A stretch of DNA of 64,000 bases from Halorubellus salinus (GCF_020567525.1 NZ_JAJCVI010000007.1:62001-126000); one strand, 5' to 3'; shown: positions 7,777 through 16,857, counted from the stretch's first letter. Made by a program: numbers and translations. Notes: generated from the letters alone by a model not told the origin.

Positions 7777-9417
7777 ATGGCGAGTGAAAAAATTCTCGGA
7801 ATCGATTTGGGTACGACAAACAGTGGGATGGCAATCGTTGAGGCCGGAGACCCCCAAATGCTCTCAAACAATGAAGGGAATCGACTAACGCCCTCTGTCG
7901 TTCACTACGACGAGGATGGTGACGCCCTCGTTGGACGGCGAGCAATTTCTCGGGAACCCGCTGAACCCGATCAGGTAATCAGAGAAATCAAGCGGCACAT
8001 GGGTGAGGAAGATTACACTGAGAAGATCCAGGGGAAAGATTTCACGCCGCCCGAGGTGTCGACTGAAATCCTCCAGAAGCTAAAGCGCGATGCCGAGGAG
8101 TATCTCGAAGACGATGTTTCTGAGGCAGTCGTCACCGTGCCTGCCTACTTCACGATCAACCAGACAGCCGCTACGAAGACAGCCGCCGAGAACGCTGGGT
8201 TCGACGAAACTCATCTGCTGAACGAGCCGACCGCTGCAGCACTCGCATACGGAAACGGCAAAGACCTCGACGAAACTTTACTCGTATACGACTTTGGAGG
8301 TGGAACACTCGACATCTCCATCATCGATGTCGCCGACGACGAGTTTAAAGTACTTGCAACGGACGGCGACAACAACCTTGGTGGCGCTGACTTCGACCGG
8401 GCGCTGATGGAGTTATTAGCAGAACGGTACGAAGATGAACACGGAGTCGATATCCGTGACGATACCGAGATTTCGGCCAATCTCCGTACAGAAGCAGAAC
8501 AAACCAAAATCGAACTTTCAAGCGACACAGAAGCCGAAGCGATGGCACCGTTCCTCGGACAAATCGAAGGTGAAATCGTTACAATCGAGGAAACGGTCAC
8601 ACGAGACACCTTCGAGGACATCACTGCTGACCTCCGTGACCGAGCCATAGATCCGATTCAAAAAGCCCTCGAGAAAGCCGAACTCACCACCGACGACATC
8701 GACAACGTACTCCTCGTTGGAGGGTCCACAATGATGCCGGCGATACAGGACCGCCTCGAGGAATTCGTTGGGCTTGAACCTACCAAGACCATAGATCCCG
8801 ACAAGATTGTCGCCCAAGGGGCAGCAGTATACGCACAACGTGAGATAGAAACCGGTTACCGCTGCCGAACCTGTGGGAAAGAGTTCGACGCCCTGCTGAA
8901 ACTCAACGAACACTACGACGAGGTCCACACGGAGGAAGATTCAGATAAATTCGAATGCACAAACTGTGACGAGACGTTCGACACAAAAGACGAGCGCAAG
9001 GCACACCAAGCAAAAGCTCACAGTGGTAGCGACAGCGACGATGGAGACAGTATAACCCCAACCGGGCCATCCATTACAGACATCATCTCCCACTCGCTGG
9101 GCACCGAACTCAAAGACGGGAGCATGGACGTCATCATCGAGCAAGGGACCAGCATAGAAGATGCCACTGGAATCGGGCTGTACACTACAACCAGAGACGA
9201 TCAGACCAGAGTCCCAGTCGGAGTCTTCCAAGGCGAGAGCAATACAGCACGTGAAAACAAACAAATTGGTGAGGTGACCCTGAGCGACATCCCGCCACGC
9301 CCCGCTGGTGTCCCGAGAATCGAAGTCACCTACGACATAGACAAAGACGGCATTCTTCATGTCGAAGCCATCGACCAGGAAAGCGGCGAGACTGTGAACG
9401 GGGACTTCGACCTCTAA
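7777..9417 (+). CDS. dnaK: Hsp70 (DnaK) chaperone with two inserted C2H2 zinc fingers and no lid
   Basis: A 546-residue Hsp70. The ATPase domain is complete: GIDLGTTNS at residue 8, VTVPAYF near 120, NEPTAAALAYG near 150, DFGGGTLD near 170 and VGGSTMMPA near 315. Where the interdomain linker should follow, two C2H2 fingers are inserted, YRCRTCGKEF to HYDEVH (about 361-385) and FECTNCDETF to HQAKAH (about 391-414). An acidic linker leads into a beta-type substrate domain (IISHSLGTELKDG to the end). The helical lid found in standard DnaK (about 600-640 residues) is missing. It therefore looks like a specialised chaperone rather than the general one. A GrpE is encoded convergently 94 bases away. 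A TATA-like CATAAAGTTATT lies about 30 bases before the ATG. Confidence 0.92.
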   Translation: MASEKILGIDLGTTNSGMAIVEAGDPQMLSNNEGNRLTPSVVHYDEDGDALVGRRAISREPAEPDQVIREIKRHMGEEDYTEKIQGKDFTPPEVSTEILQKLKRDAEEYLEDDVSEAVVTVPAYFTINQTAATKTAAENAGFDETHLLNEPTAAALAYGNGKDLDETLLVYDFGGGTLDISIIDVADDEFKVLATDGDNNLGGADFDRALMELLAERYEDEHGVDIRDDTEISANLRTEAEQTKIELSSDTEAEAMAPFLGQIEGEIVTIEETVTRDTFEDITADLRDRAIDPIQKALEKAELTTDDIDNVLLVGGSTMMPAIQDRLEEFVGLEPTKTIDPDKIVAQGAAVYAQREIETGYRCRTCGKEFDALLKLNEHYDEVHTEEDSDKFECTNCDETFDTKDERKAHQAKAHSGSDSDDGDSITPTGPSITDIISHSLGTELKDGSMDVIIEQGTSIEDATGIGLYTTTRDDQTRVPVGVFQGESNTARENKQIGEVTLSDIPPRPAGVPRIEVTYDIDKDGILHVEAIDQESGETVNGDFDL

Positions 9418-9511
9418 CCCCACTCCTGTTCCGCTGGCTTCTGAAGTAAATTCGAATCTAAGTCCGTCCTGCCCAGTTCACGCTATTCACCGGGGTGAAC
9501 CGCTTGCGTGG

Positions 9512-10312
9512 CTACTTTGCAACCGCAACCCGTGCTGGCCGAATGACCCGATCATTTGTCTTGTAGCCGACTTCCAACACTTTAGTAATCTGCTCTGATT
9601 CGTACTCGCTGGTCGAAACCTTCTCCATCATGCGATGCAGTCGGTCATCGAACTCGTCACTCTCTTCTGGTTCTATCCGTTCGATTCGACCCGATGTGAG
9701 GACCTTATCGAATTGTTTCTTGACCATCCGCAGACGCTCCTCAGTATCCGGCTCAAGAGATTCCATCTCGATCGAATCGCCCAACATATCCTTGACCCGT
9801 AACATATTACTTGCGAGTTCCTCAACAGTGTATTTCCGGAGTTCCTCATGCTCGTGTTCATTTCTTCGTTCGTAATCCTCCAACTCGGTTTCGAGCTTAG
9901 TTATCCTATTTTGGGTCTGAGAAAGGGCCTCCCGTAGATCCTCTACCTCGGTATCATCATCTGAATCTTCACCATCTTCGGCCTCCGGTTCCATGTCGGC
10001 ATGAGTTCTCTGCCCATCGGATTCGGTGACTGCTGACTCATCCGAACCGGCAGCTGTTTGCTGGCCCTTTTCGGAACTGTCCACCTCACCCGGTCCATCA
10101 GGGCTTTCCGACTGCTCACTCTCATTCCCGGTTTGAGCGTTCTCTACCGGACCATCACCGCTCACTGCTGGGTCGCCATTCTCCTGATCCGATCCGTCCC
10201 CCTGATCGGATGGGATGGTTCTTCCCCTTGGTTGGCTATCGCTCCGTGATGATTGGGTGTCCTGTTCATCATTCTCACTCCCTTCTTGACCACCTTCGTA
10301 GTCGTCAGCCAT
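9512..10312 (-). CDS. grpE: GrpE-type nucleotide exchange factor
   Basis: A 266-residue protein. The first 120 residues are very acidic, Ser/Gln-rich and probably disordered. Residues about 125-165 form a coiled coil (LREALSQTQNRITKLETELEDYE). The C-terminus ends VGYKTNDRVIRPARVAVAK, the characteristic beta-domain end of GrpE. GrpE opens the nucleotide site of DnaK to speed ADP release. Its cognate is most likely the zinc-finger DnaK encoded convergently next to it. It is the last gene of the minus-strand series that includes the tubulin-like protein, 51 bases after the transglutaminase-like gene. The core sequence is divergent from housekeeping GrpE, which fits a dedicated pair. Confidence 0.85.
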   Translation of the reverse strand: MADDYEGGQEGSENDEQDTQSSRSDSQPRGRTIPSDQGDGSDQENGDPAVSGDGPVENAQTGNESEQSESPDGPGEVDSSEKGQQTAAGSDESAVTESDGQRTHADMEPEAEDGEDSDDDTEVEDLREALSQTQNRITKLETELEDYERRNEHEHEELRKYTVEELASNMLRVKDMLGDSIEMESLEPDTEERLRMVKKQFDKVLTSGRIERIEPEESDEFDDRLHRMMEKVSTSEYESEQITKVLEVGYKTNDRVIRPARVAVAK

Positions 10313-10363
10313 GAACGTTCAACCGTATATTGGCCACCATACATGTTTACTTTTCCCCCTGGC

Positions 10364-11563
10364 TTATCCGTGAAACTCGCTCGAACTCACATCGTGGGGG
10401 AGATAGCCAATGGAAAGAACGCAACGGCCCTGGATTCGCCGGTCATCTGGAAGCAGCACCTGTGAATCCAACTGTTTCGTATTCGATTGGAGGAGTTCCA
10501 CATCACCTGCTAGCCTTTCTCGGGCGAGCATCGTGTCATCATCATCCTGAAACTCGACGATGACATCCAGATTCTCCGCTGGGGCATCACCGAAGTTCGC
10601 GACATGCACTGAGACCTCAACCGAGCCATCTGACTGTGGCGTTGCTTCCCACTCATGTACCAGTATTGGGTCTTTCCCAACGGGATAGACCTGTGCTGAG
10701 GCATTCTGATACTGTCTAGGCATCTCACCAAGGTCCCAACCATGGCCCGTCGCTTCGAGGGTGTAGTACTTCGTTCCGTTGTGCTCAAAGTAAGCGCCAT
10801 CCGCGTCAATGGACGGCGCAACACCGAGCATCATATGATGGTGGTTCGGGAGGACTAAAAGAGCGACCTCACAGCCGAGCTCTCGAAGGATCCCACCGAG
10901 TAGAATCGACGTGTCTTCGCAGTCACCGCCATCATGGACAAGCGTCTCGATGGGATATTTCGGGTATTCCATCTGCCCCATCGTCACGTCGTCAGGTGTG
11001 TATTCAAGACTTTGGACAAAGCGCATTGCTGCGTTTATCTGTTCCCGCTGACTGAGCCCAACTTTCTCTCCGAATGACCGAATCCGGTTCGCGAGCTGGG
11101 AAAGAAACGGCTTATCGAACGGGTCTCCAATGTAGGTCCCGAAATTCCGTGTCCGTGTACGCTCTGTATAGTATTCGAACAAATGACCGGGGACCTCCAT
11201 CTCCCACGTTTCATAGTCACCTCGGAACTGCCACGTGAACCGCCTAAGAAAGCCTCCCTCCTGGTTGGAGCGCTTTGGTTTCGAGCAGCCTGACCACCCT
11301 TGGAATGACGGGTCCCAGTCGGCATCGTACTCCCTGTTCTTGGTCGTGCCTGGCGGCGTTATGGTTATGTCTATATCGTCGGGGAAGCCATCCTCACCAA
11401 ACAGGTCCGAGAAGACTGAGCCGTGGTTTTCACGTCGTTCATCATCTAGGACTGCAAGTTGCTCCCGGAGCCATTCTTCCGAATGTTGCTCCCGCTGTTC
11501 CATTAAATCCTGAACCATCTCCGTCAAAGTGACCCGAGATGTATCGCTTGAGTTGTCCTTCAT
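10364..11563 (-). CDS. Transglutaminase-like (papain-fold) protein
   Basis: A 399-residue cytoplasmic protein with a transglutaminase-like cysteine-peptidase core in the centre. The catalytic Cys sits in HDGGDCEDTSILLGG (near residue 217) and the His probably in LPNHHHMMLGV (near 245). An acidic residue follows in YTLEATGHGWDLG. The preceding helix (REQINAAMRFVQSLEY) is also typical. The N-terminal 130 residues are not recognised. The C-terminal part (about 310-385) looks like an immunoglobulin-like or CARDB-type beta domain (VEVSVHVANFGDAPAENLDV). The family cleaves or crosslinks amide bonds. The target is unknown, but neighbours in the series (tubulin-like GTPase, exported membrane protein) are candidates. 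Confidence 0.85.
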   Translation of the reverse strand: MKDNSSDTSRVTLTEMVQDLMEQREQHSEEWLREQLAVLDDERRENHGSVFSDLFGEDGFPDDIDITITPPGTTKNREYDADWDPSFQGWSGCSKPKRSNQEGGFLRRFTWQFRGDYETWEMEVPGHLFEYYTERTRTRNFGTYIGDPFDKPFLSQLANRIRSFGEKVGLSQREQINAAMRFVQSLEYTPDDVTMGQMEYPKYPIETLVHDGGDCEDTSILLGGILRELGCEVALLVLPNHHHMMLGVAPSIDADGAYFEHNGTKYYTLEATGHGWDLGEMPRQYQNASAQVYPVGKDPILVHEWEATPQSDGSVEVSVHVANFGDAPAENLDVIVEFQDDDDTMLARERLAGDVELLQSNTKQLDSQVLLPDDRRIQGRCVLSIGYLPHDVSSSEFHG

Positions 11564-11744
11564 ACATTCAGAGGCCCGTTGTCTACTTGACGTATTCTAT
11601 CCAAGTCTCTTAGATATTTCCCACACAATGTTCGATGAGACGTCCACCAAATCCCGAGTCTCAATCGAAAGCAATCCAGAAGAACCGGCAATCCAGAAGC
11701 TTGCACTGCGGGCGTTATCGAGTCACAACGCCCTTCGTTAGAGG

Positions 11745-14069
11745 CTATTCAGAATCTTCATTGAGTGTTGCAATATTATCCGCTAATCCGAAATACGTCT
11801 GGACTCTCGTATCTTCTTCGTGGAATTCGGGATATGCGAACTTCTTCGGCATATAATCCTCATCCTCATCGATATTCAGCAAGTCTTTGACGGACTCCGA
11901 CTCGGCCATATAGTGTTCGTGTAAGGTCTGATACTCACTCGTGTTCTCCAGCGCTATTCTACCGTACATCGACACCAGACGGATGACGAACTGATTTCGA
12001 AGATTCTCATACCGAACCCAGTTGAAAGAGTCCACTTGCCCTGAGAGCTTCTGGCGATTCTCGGCGTCCAGATCCATCAGACTCTGGTTCTCACGCGTCG
12101 CAATCACTCCGAGGTAATCAAAGACATTGACCGTTTTATTGTACGTCTCCAAGTCTTGGACTGGTTCCTCGAGCGAGTCAATGAGGTAATTCAGCGCGTG
12201 TGCGACTTGTGACTCGGTCACGACACCTCGGTCGATGAAGTACTGGATACTATCCGCTTCCTCGATCATCCGACGATTGAACGTCTCGAAGTTCGTGAAC
12301 GGCAACGTCGTATGTTGAGACTTGGAGAAGTCGCTCAACCGATTCTCGATGGAAGTTCGCTGATTCTCATACTGGGCCTGTTCCGTTTCAAGTTCCAGCT
12401 GCTCCTGCTCTAGACTCTCGAGGTGGTCAGTATACTCACTGGTCGTTTCCAACAGCGTTTCCCGACACTCTTTGCGCCGGGCTTCGACAACTTCCTTCGC
12501 ATCATCTAATTGTCGATATGTATTATAGAGTCCGCCAAGCTGCGTATTCCGGGACTCAACTTGGTCGAGTGTCTCACTGATTTCCCGTTTCTTAAATAGG
12601 CGATGTCCTCCAAGATTCTCGTACTTTTCACGAAGCGTGTCTTCCCAGTTCGCGTAAAACCGCTGGAGGCCGTCTTCCCACTTCGCGCGCGCATCCATCT
12701 CGTCAAGTCGGTCAGCATCACTGATTTTCCCTCTGTATTGGCTCCACTCGTTCTCAATCTCCTCCTCGAACGAATGTTCACGAATCTTTGTTCTAATGAT
12801 CTCCGCCAGTTCATTATAGAACAGATAATCGCCGACACTGTCCATCTCGAAATTCCGATTCAAATCGGGGATTTGCTCCCGGCACCGGTTGCGTTCCTCT
12901 ATCAGCGTTTCTTCGTCAAAGTACTCGAGGTCAAGGGACTGTGCTCGACTACGAGCCGTTCGCACTATTTTCTCCTCGACAGGTGAACTCTCTTCGGGGA
13001 TTTCGCCGGTGTGGAGGTCGACTACATCTTGGAGATAGTCTCTGTCCTCACGGTATGCCTCTAATTCATCCGCAACTGAATCGAGTTCCACCTCGAGTGC
13101 GTCCTGGCGATCTTTGATATCGAGCAGTTTATCGAGATCCCGTACTGGCACTTCCAAGATGCCACCGTCGATGGAGTGCAGTATCGAATCGGGGATGTTT
13201 GGATCGTTCTGGAAGTTCTCGATCCCTCCCATCTCCGAGAACAGGCAGATGAGTGTCGCGACGGTGTTGTTCATCTGTTCTCGGTAGTCTTGACTCATTT
13301 CACCTTCCCGGAACGCGAGGAGGGAGTAGAAGTCAAAGGGAGACTCTTCGACAGTGAATTCACTGGGACCGACGTCAGCTTCAATGGGGATTGAGATTGG
13401 GTAATTACCAGCGTCGTCGTAGTCTACGATGTACATCAGGTCCCTGAGGGCGGCGTACGCGTTCGCATAGTAGTTTGCGTTCCCTTCCGTCCCGAGAGTG
13501 AGATCTTCGTCACCTAGCGAGGGGAGTGATCCGACGCCACCCACGAAGAATGCTTCATCGATTTCGTCCAGAATATTCCGCAGCATGAAGCTTAATAACG
13601 GGAAGGTGCCACTCCCGGTTCCGCCTCCTAATGCGTTGACGAGCCACACGTTGGCTCCGTCCATTTCTTCTTCGTCGAAGTCATTTCCTCGTTCATCGAC
13701 GAACTCGGAGATGATAGTGCTTAGGCGGCTGTAGACATTCTCGAAGTTTTGGATATTATCGATGTAGTAGCGAGAGACCGGCCGTTGGCGTTTTGCGCCC
13801 CCTGTAGGTTCGAGTTCGTAATCCGAGTGTAGATATGAGTATTCTTCTTTCTGAGCTCCCCAGATACTCGACGGGGTATCCAGGGCGATTCTATTCATGT
13901 CGTTATTTGTATATTCTTTCAGGTCGTCGTTTTTGGTATCAATCCCTATGAATTCGAACTTTGCGTTCTTCTCTTCACTCGTGACAAAGTCATGAATCTG
14001 CGTAGCCATCCTGCACCCTCCTCTGCCGACACCAATTACAATCGTAGGGTTCGTCGTCATGGCAAACAC
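11745..14069 (-). CDS. Tubulin/FtsZ-superfamily GTPase with long coiled-coil region
   Basis: A 774-residue protein whose N-terminal third has the tubulin/FtsZ layout. It has a glycine loop VIGVGRGGCRMA (residues 11-22), IGIDTKNDD after the second strand, the superfamily signature NALGGGTGSGT (145-155), and an Asn-rich helix EGNANYYANAYAALRD that would contact the guanine base. From about residue 330 onward it is mostly long charged helices (for example LESLEQEQLELETEQAQYENQ), far longer than FtsZ (about 380 residues) or tubulin. It fits the divergent FtsZ-like families predicted to act in membrane remodelling together with VWA proteins. GTP binding and polymerisation are inferred. It lies between the exported membrane protein (110 bases upstream) and the transglutaminase-like gene (181 bases downstream). 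Confidence 0.85.
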   Translation of the reverse strand: MFAMTTNPTIVIGVGRGGCRMATQIHDFVTSEEKNAKFEFIGIDTKNDDLKEYTNNDMNRIALDTPSSIWGAQKEEYSYLHSDYELEPTGGAKRQRPVSRYYIDNIQNFENVYSRLSTIISEFVDERGNDFDEEEMDGANVWLVNALGGGTGSGTFPLLSFMLRNILDEIDEAFFVGGVGSLPSLGDEDLTLGTEGNANYYANAYAALRDLMYIVDYDDAGNYPISIPIEADVGPSEFTVEESPFDFYSLLAFREGEMSQDYREQMNNTVATLICLFSEMGGIENFQNDPNIPDSILHSIDGGILEVPVRDLDKLLDIKDRQDALEVELDSVADELEAYREDRDYLQDVVDLHTGEIPEESSPVEEKIVRTARSRAQSLDLEYFDEETLIEERNRCREQIPDLNRNFEMDSVGDYLFYNELAEIIRTKIREHSFEEEIENEWSQYRGKISDADRLDEMDARAKWEDGLQRFYANWEDTLREKYENLGGHRLFKKREISETLDQVESRNTQLGGLYNTYRQLDDAKEVVEARRKECRETLLETTSEYTDHLESLEQEQLELETEQAQYENQRTSIENRLSDFSKSQHTTLPFTNFETFNRRMIEEADSIQYFIDRGVVTESQVAHALNYLIDSLEEPVQDLETYNKTVNVFDYLGVIATRENQSLMDLDAENRQKLSGQVDSFNWVRYENLRNQFVIRLVSMYGRIALENTSEYQTLHEHYMAESESVKDLLNIDEDEDYMPKKFAYPEFHEEDTRVQTYFGLADNIATLNEDSE

Positions 14070-14179
14070 GTTGTAGCTTTTTCACATAAACATTCGGGCC
14101 CCGGACCCGCTCATACTACCCACGTATAACCAACACGATTACGAAGACGCCCTCAAGGCAGTCACCCCTCACTCAATCC

Positions 14180-15019
14180 CTACACCGAGGGTGGCTCAAG
14201 GCCACCATCATCATCCTCATCATCATCATCAATCGAACTCCCACCAGATTGGTCTCCCGCAGGTGTTGGCCCGGGGGCCCCACCGTCCGACTGATATTTA
14301 TCGATCAAATCCTGAATTTTGCGTTCCGCACCCGGAGAGTCGATTCTGCTCTTTACCCGCTCCAACTCTTTCGAGAACGTGTCGTGCTCATCCTGCACTC
14401 GCGAACCGATACGCCGGTAAGACACCCCAGCTGCAATGAGGCCCAAAACCCCGAATCCCAGCGCCCCCGCGAAAATACCCAAACTCACAGCTTGCCCGCT
14501 CTGCTCACTCTCTAGCTGATCTTGTTTTTCCTGCAGCTGGTACCACGGAGAAGAGGAGAGATTAGCGGTGATCGTTTCCTCGTGAGTGAGCTCCTGTCCG
14601 TTTTGAACATACTGGATATCCACGCTCGAAGCCTCGATGGACTCCTGCTTGATATTCTTCGGGTACACCGTATACGTGAACGTTATCTCCTCGTTCTTAC
14701 CAAGCTCATCAATTCGAAACTCCCCTCTTCCCGCATTGGTCACGTTGATTTCTGCTGCCCCAGGTTGGACCGTATAACTGAACGTCCCGCCTTGTAAGAG
14801 CGTTCGTTGTTGAGCCCTGAAATTAATCACCACGTTGGAGATCTTACTGCCATCCGGCGAAAACGTATACGTCACCGTGATTGCTTGGTCATTTGCTTCC
14901 TGCCCTCCCTCATAACTGGTGCTGGAACTAGTGCTCAATTCCGCAGAAACAACTGTCACAGACAGCATGAGGGCAAAACATAGCACCACAAGCCCCACTC
15001 GCTTTCGATCGAGCATCAT
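14180..15019 (-). CDS. Exported protein with single C-terminal membrane anchor and coiled-coil tail
   Basis: A 279-residue protein beginning MMLDRKRVGLVV with a clear signal peptide (hydrophobic to VVSAE). I take this ATG at 15019 rather than frames opening upstream, which would bury the signal peptide. Residues about 30-185 form a beta-rich ectodomain with Thr/Ser-rich start. A membrane helix (SLGIFAGALGFGVLGLIAAG) follows near 195-215. A cytoplasmic coiled coil (KELERVKSRIDS) and an acidic tail ending DDDDEDDDGGLEPPSV complete it. It is the first gene of the minus-strand series with the tubulin-like GTPase. A membrane anchor or receptor for that GTPase is a reasonable guess, not shown by sequence. 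Confidence 0.8.
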   Translation of the reverse strand: MMLDRKRVGLVVLCFALMLSVTVVSAELSTSSSTSYEGGQEANDQAITVTYTFSPDGSKISNVVINFRAQQRTLLQGGTFSYTVQPGAAEINVTNAGRGEFRIDELGKNEEITFTYTVYPKNIKQESIEASSVDIQYVQNGQELTHEETITANLSSSPWYQLQEKQDQLESEQSGQAVSLGIFAGALGFGVLGLIAAGVSYRRIGSRVQDEHDTFSKELERVKSRIDSPGAERKIQDLIDKYQSDGGAPGPTPAGDQSGGSSIDDDDEDDDGGLEPPSV

Positions 15020-15496
15020 CTTACAAATTCTAGGTAGTCCATTCAGACAACGAGTAATTATTCTTTTCGCCCACCACGTATTGCACTTCGAAGACTCACA
15101 GCCATTGTCGCCGATCCATCCCTGAAGTGATGGTGTGGATCGGTCGAGTGTGACGTGGCGAGATGCTCGAGTTGAGGATGCTCCAGTCTTGAATCCGACT
15201 GGTTGCCGGGAGACGATGAAGAACCAGCTAGCGGACTTGTTCGATCGGTGGGCTGGCGTCATCAGGTGTGGGGTGGGATGCGGCGTTACGCTGTCGTAAC
15301 GTGGCCGCTGGTTGGGCCGTAACATTCCAATAGCCGCCAGGGTCTCGTCCAAACCCGGACGAGTCTTGGACGAGTCCACGGACCCGACGCTAGTCGACTG
15401 CAGTTTACAGTCGCGGTGTCGATGGAAGCTGTGGTCTGGATGGGATGTGGGGGCTATCGCCCACGGCGGTGTGTTACGGCCATCGGCTGCACCCTG
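15020..15496. other. Intergenic region with inverted repeats
   Basis: No convincing gene lies between the exported-protein start (15019) and the end of the coiled-coil gene (15497). The part next to 15019 is AT-rich (GAATAATTA on the minus strand near 15055) and probably holds the promoter of the minus-strand tubulin series. Its other half is filled by the nested inverted repeats described at 15285-15511. Confidence 0.5.
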
Positions 15497-15511
15497 TTAC
15501 GACAGCGTAAC
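15285..15511. repeat. Nested inverted repeats
   Basis: Two 16-base arms, GTTACGCTGTCGTAAC (15285-15300) and its exact reverse complement GTTACGACAGCGTAAC (15496-15511), enclose a second inverted pair, GGCCGTAAC (15315-15323) and GTTACGGCC (15473-15481). The gaps between outer and inner arms are 14 bases on both sides, so the two pairs share one centre. Each outer arm is itself a palindrome (GTTACG, four bases, CGTAAC). Near the middle is another hairpin, CGACTG (15395) with CAGTCG (15408). The stop codon of the gene ending at 15497 lies inside the right outer arm. This could be a replication or resolution site, an operator cluster or a small non-autonomous element. Confidence 0.6.
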
Positions 15512-16423
15512 GTCACCCCCGTCCGTGAGGACCTGCTGGCTCTCGCCACCACCCCCGCCACCGGCGGTCACCATAGAGCCGTCACCGCAGTCGGTGAACT
15601 GTTGGGTGTAGTCGCGCCAGCTGTCGCGGTCGATGATTACGAGATTCCGATCGTTCCGCCGGTCATCAGAGCTGGCGGGGGCGAACTCGAGGAGGTCTTT
15701 GCCGAACCGGCCGATGAACTCCATGACGCGCCGGATGGTGTTCCGGTTGGGGTGGCGGACGTCGAGGCGTTTGGCGAGTTCTGGGGTGGCGATTTCGCGT
15801 TCGATGACGTCGCGGAGTTTGTTGGAGGTGAGGTGGAGTTCGTCGCCGTGTGGGGTGGCGTATTGGGCGAGGTGTGGGAAGAGTCGGGCGGCGATTTCTT
15901 GGTTTGCGGTGAGGTCGTGTTGGTGGGGTTCGAGGTTGGTGGCGGTGGTGTAGAGTTGGTGGAGGGGCGTGAGGTCGTCGATTGCGGGGCTGGCTTGTTG
16001 GGCGGCGAGTTTGGCGGCGTCGACTTCGCCGTGGGCGACTTCTTCGACGCACGTTTCGAGCTTGTTGATGCGCGTGAAGACGTCGCCGTCGTTGCGGACG
16101 TGGGCGTCGGCGGTGGCGCCGTCGAGGTCGCCGTAGACGATGTCCTCTAGGTCCCAGACGTCGGTCTGTAGAAAGTCTAGGCAATCGGCGAGGGCGCGTT
16201 CGACGTGTGCGATGGTGTGTTCGAGACCCCGCCGTTTCCGCTGTTCTCGATCCCGCGCCGCCGCTAACTCTTCAACCTCCTGTTCACGCTCGTCTACCTC
16301 TCCCTCAAGGGTGGACACTTGCTCTTCGAGGTCTGCGACTTGGGTTTCGAGTTCTGCGATGCGCTCTTCATGTTGGGTTTCGAGCGCGTCGAGTCGCGCT
16401 TCGAGGTCCGAGTGGTCGGTCAT
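15497..16423 (-). CDS. Coiled-coil protein of plasmid/provirus type
   Basis: A 308-residue protein of unknown function. Residues 5-65 form a strong coiled coil (HEERIAELETQVADLEEQVSTL). The rest is mixed and soluble and ends with a glycine run (AGGGGGGESQQ) and a short tail. It is the last of five small genes on this strand. Its ATG overlaps the stop of the preceding gene by four bases. The adjacent PhiH1-like repressor and Orc1/Cdc6 gene suggest an integrated plasmid or virus. It may be structural or DNA-associated, which is inference from context only. Confidence 0.7.
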   Translation of the reverse strand: MTDHSDLEARLDALETQHEERIAELETQVADLEEQVSTLEGEVDEREQEVEELAAARDREQRKRRGLEHTIAHVERALADCLDFLQTDVWDLEDIVYGDLDGATADAHVRNDGDVFTRINKLETCVEEVAHGEVDAAKLAAQQASPAIDDLTPLHQLYTTATNLEPHQHDLTANQEIAARLFPHLAQYATPHGDELHLTSNKLRDVIEREIATPELAKRLDVRHPNRNTIRRVMEFIGRFGKDLLEFAPASSDDRRNDRNLVIIDRDSWRDYTQQFTDCGDGSMVTAGGGGGGESQQVLTDGGDVTLS

Positions 16424-16857
16424 TGGGGGTCACCTCCGTTGGTGTCGGGGTCTGCGTGGGGTGCTGGCTGTGAGGTGTTGGGGTGGTTGGGTTCGGCGCT
16501 GGTGATGGCGTCGAGGAGGGTGGTGGCGGTCTTTGTGAGGTGGTAGTGGCGGCGGCGGGCGTCTTCGAGGTCGGGTTGGATATGAATCCAGCCGCGGTCG
16601 TTGAGGCGGAGGGTGGTGGGGTAGAAGCGACTGGAGGAGGGTTCGTCGTCGGTGTAGTGGGGGTAGGCCCGCAGGTGTTCGCGGATGCTGGTGGCGGGTT
16701 CGCTGGCCTGTGGGTGGGTAGCCTGGAGTGCATAGAGGGTGCGGAGGATGTCGCGTTGGAACCCGCTGAGGTTGTCGAACCGCAACTGGGGTTCACTTGT
16801 AGTGGTGGTGGTGGGCTGGTTGGACTGCGAGGTCGTGGGAGGCGTGGTGTCGGTCAT
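16420..16857 (-). CDS. Winged-helix DNA-binding protein
   Basis: A 145-residue protein with low-complexity Thr/Pro-rich ends and a central winged-helix fold (about residues 28-115). The fold shows FQRDILRTLYAL as first helix, FYPTTLRLNDRGWIHI as recognition helix and wing start, and YHLTKTATTLLDAI as last helix. This resembles the PadR-like or phage-type regulators common in haloarchaea. Its start overlaps the upstream stop by four bases, and its own stop overlaps the next start by four bases, so it is translated as part of the coupled series 17826-15497. Confidence 0.7.
   Translation of the reverse strand: MTDTTPPTTSQSNQPTTTTTSEPQLRFDNLSGFQRDILRTLYALQATHPQASEPATSIREHLRAYPHYTDDEPSSSRFYPTTLRLNDRGWIHIQPDLEDARRRHYHLTKTATTLLDAITSAEPNHPNTSQPAPHADPDTNGGDPQ

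Noticed and set aside
14191-14515. His-rich open frame opposite the C-terminus of the exported protein
   Set aside because: It arises from the repeated GAT/GAC codons of the acidic tail read on the other strand.
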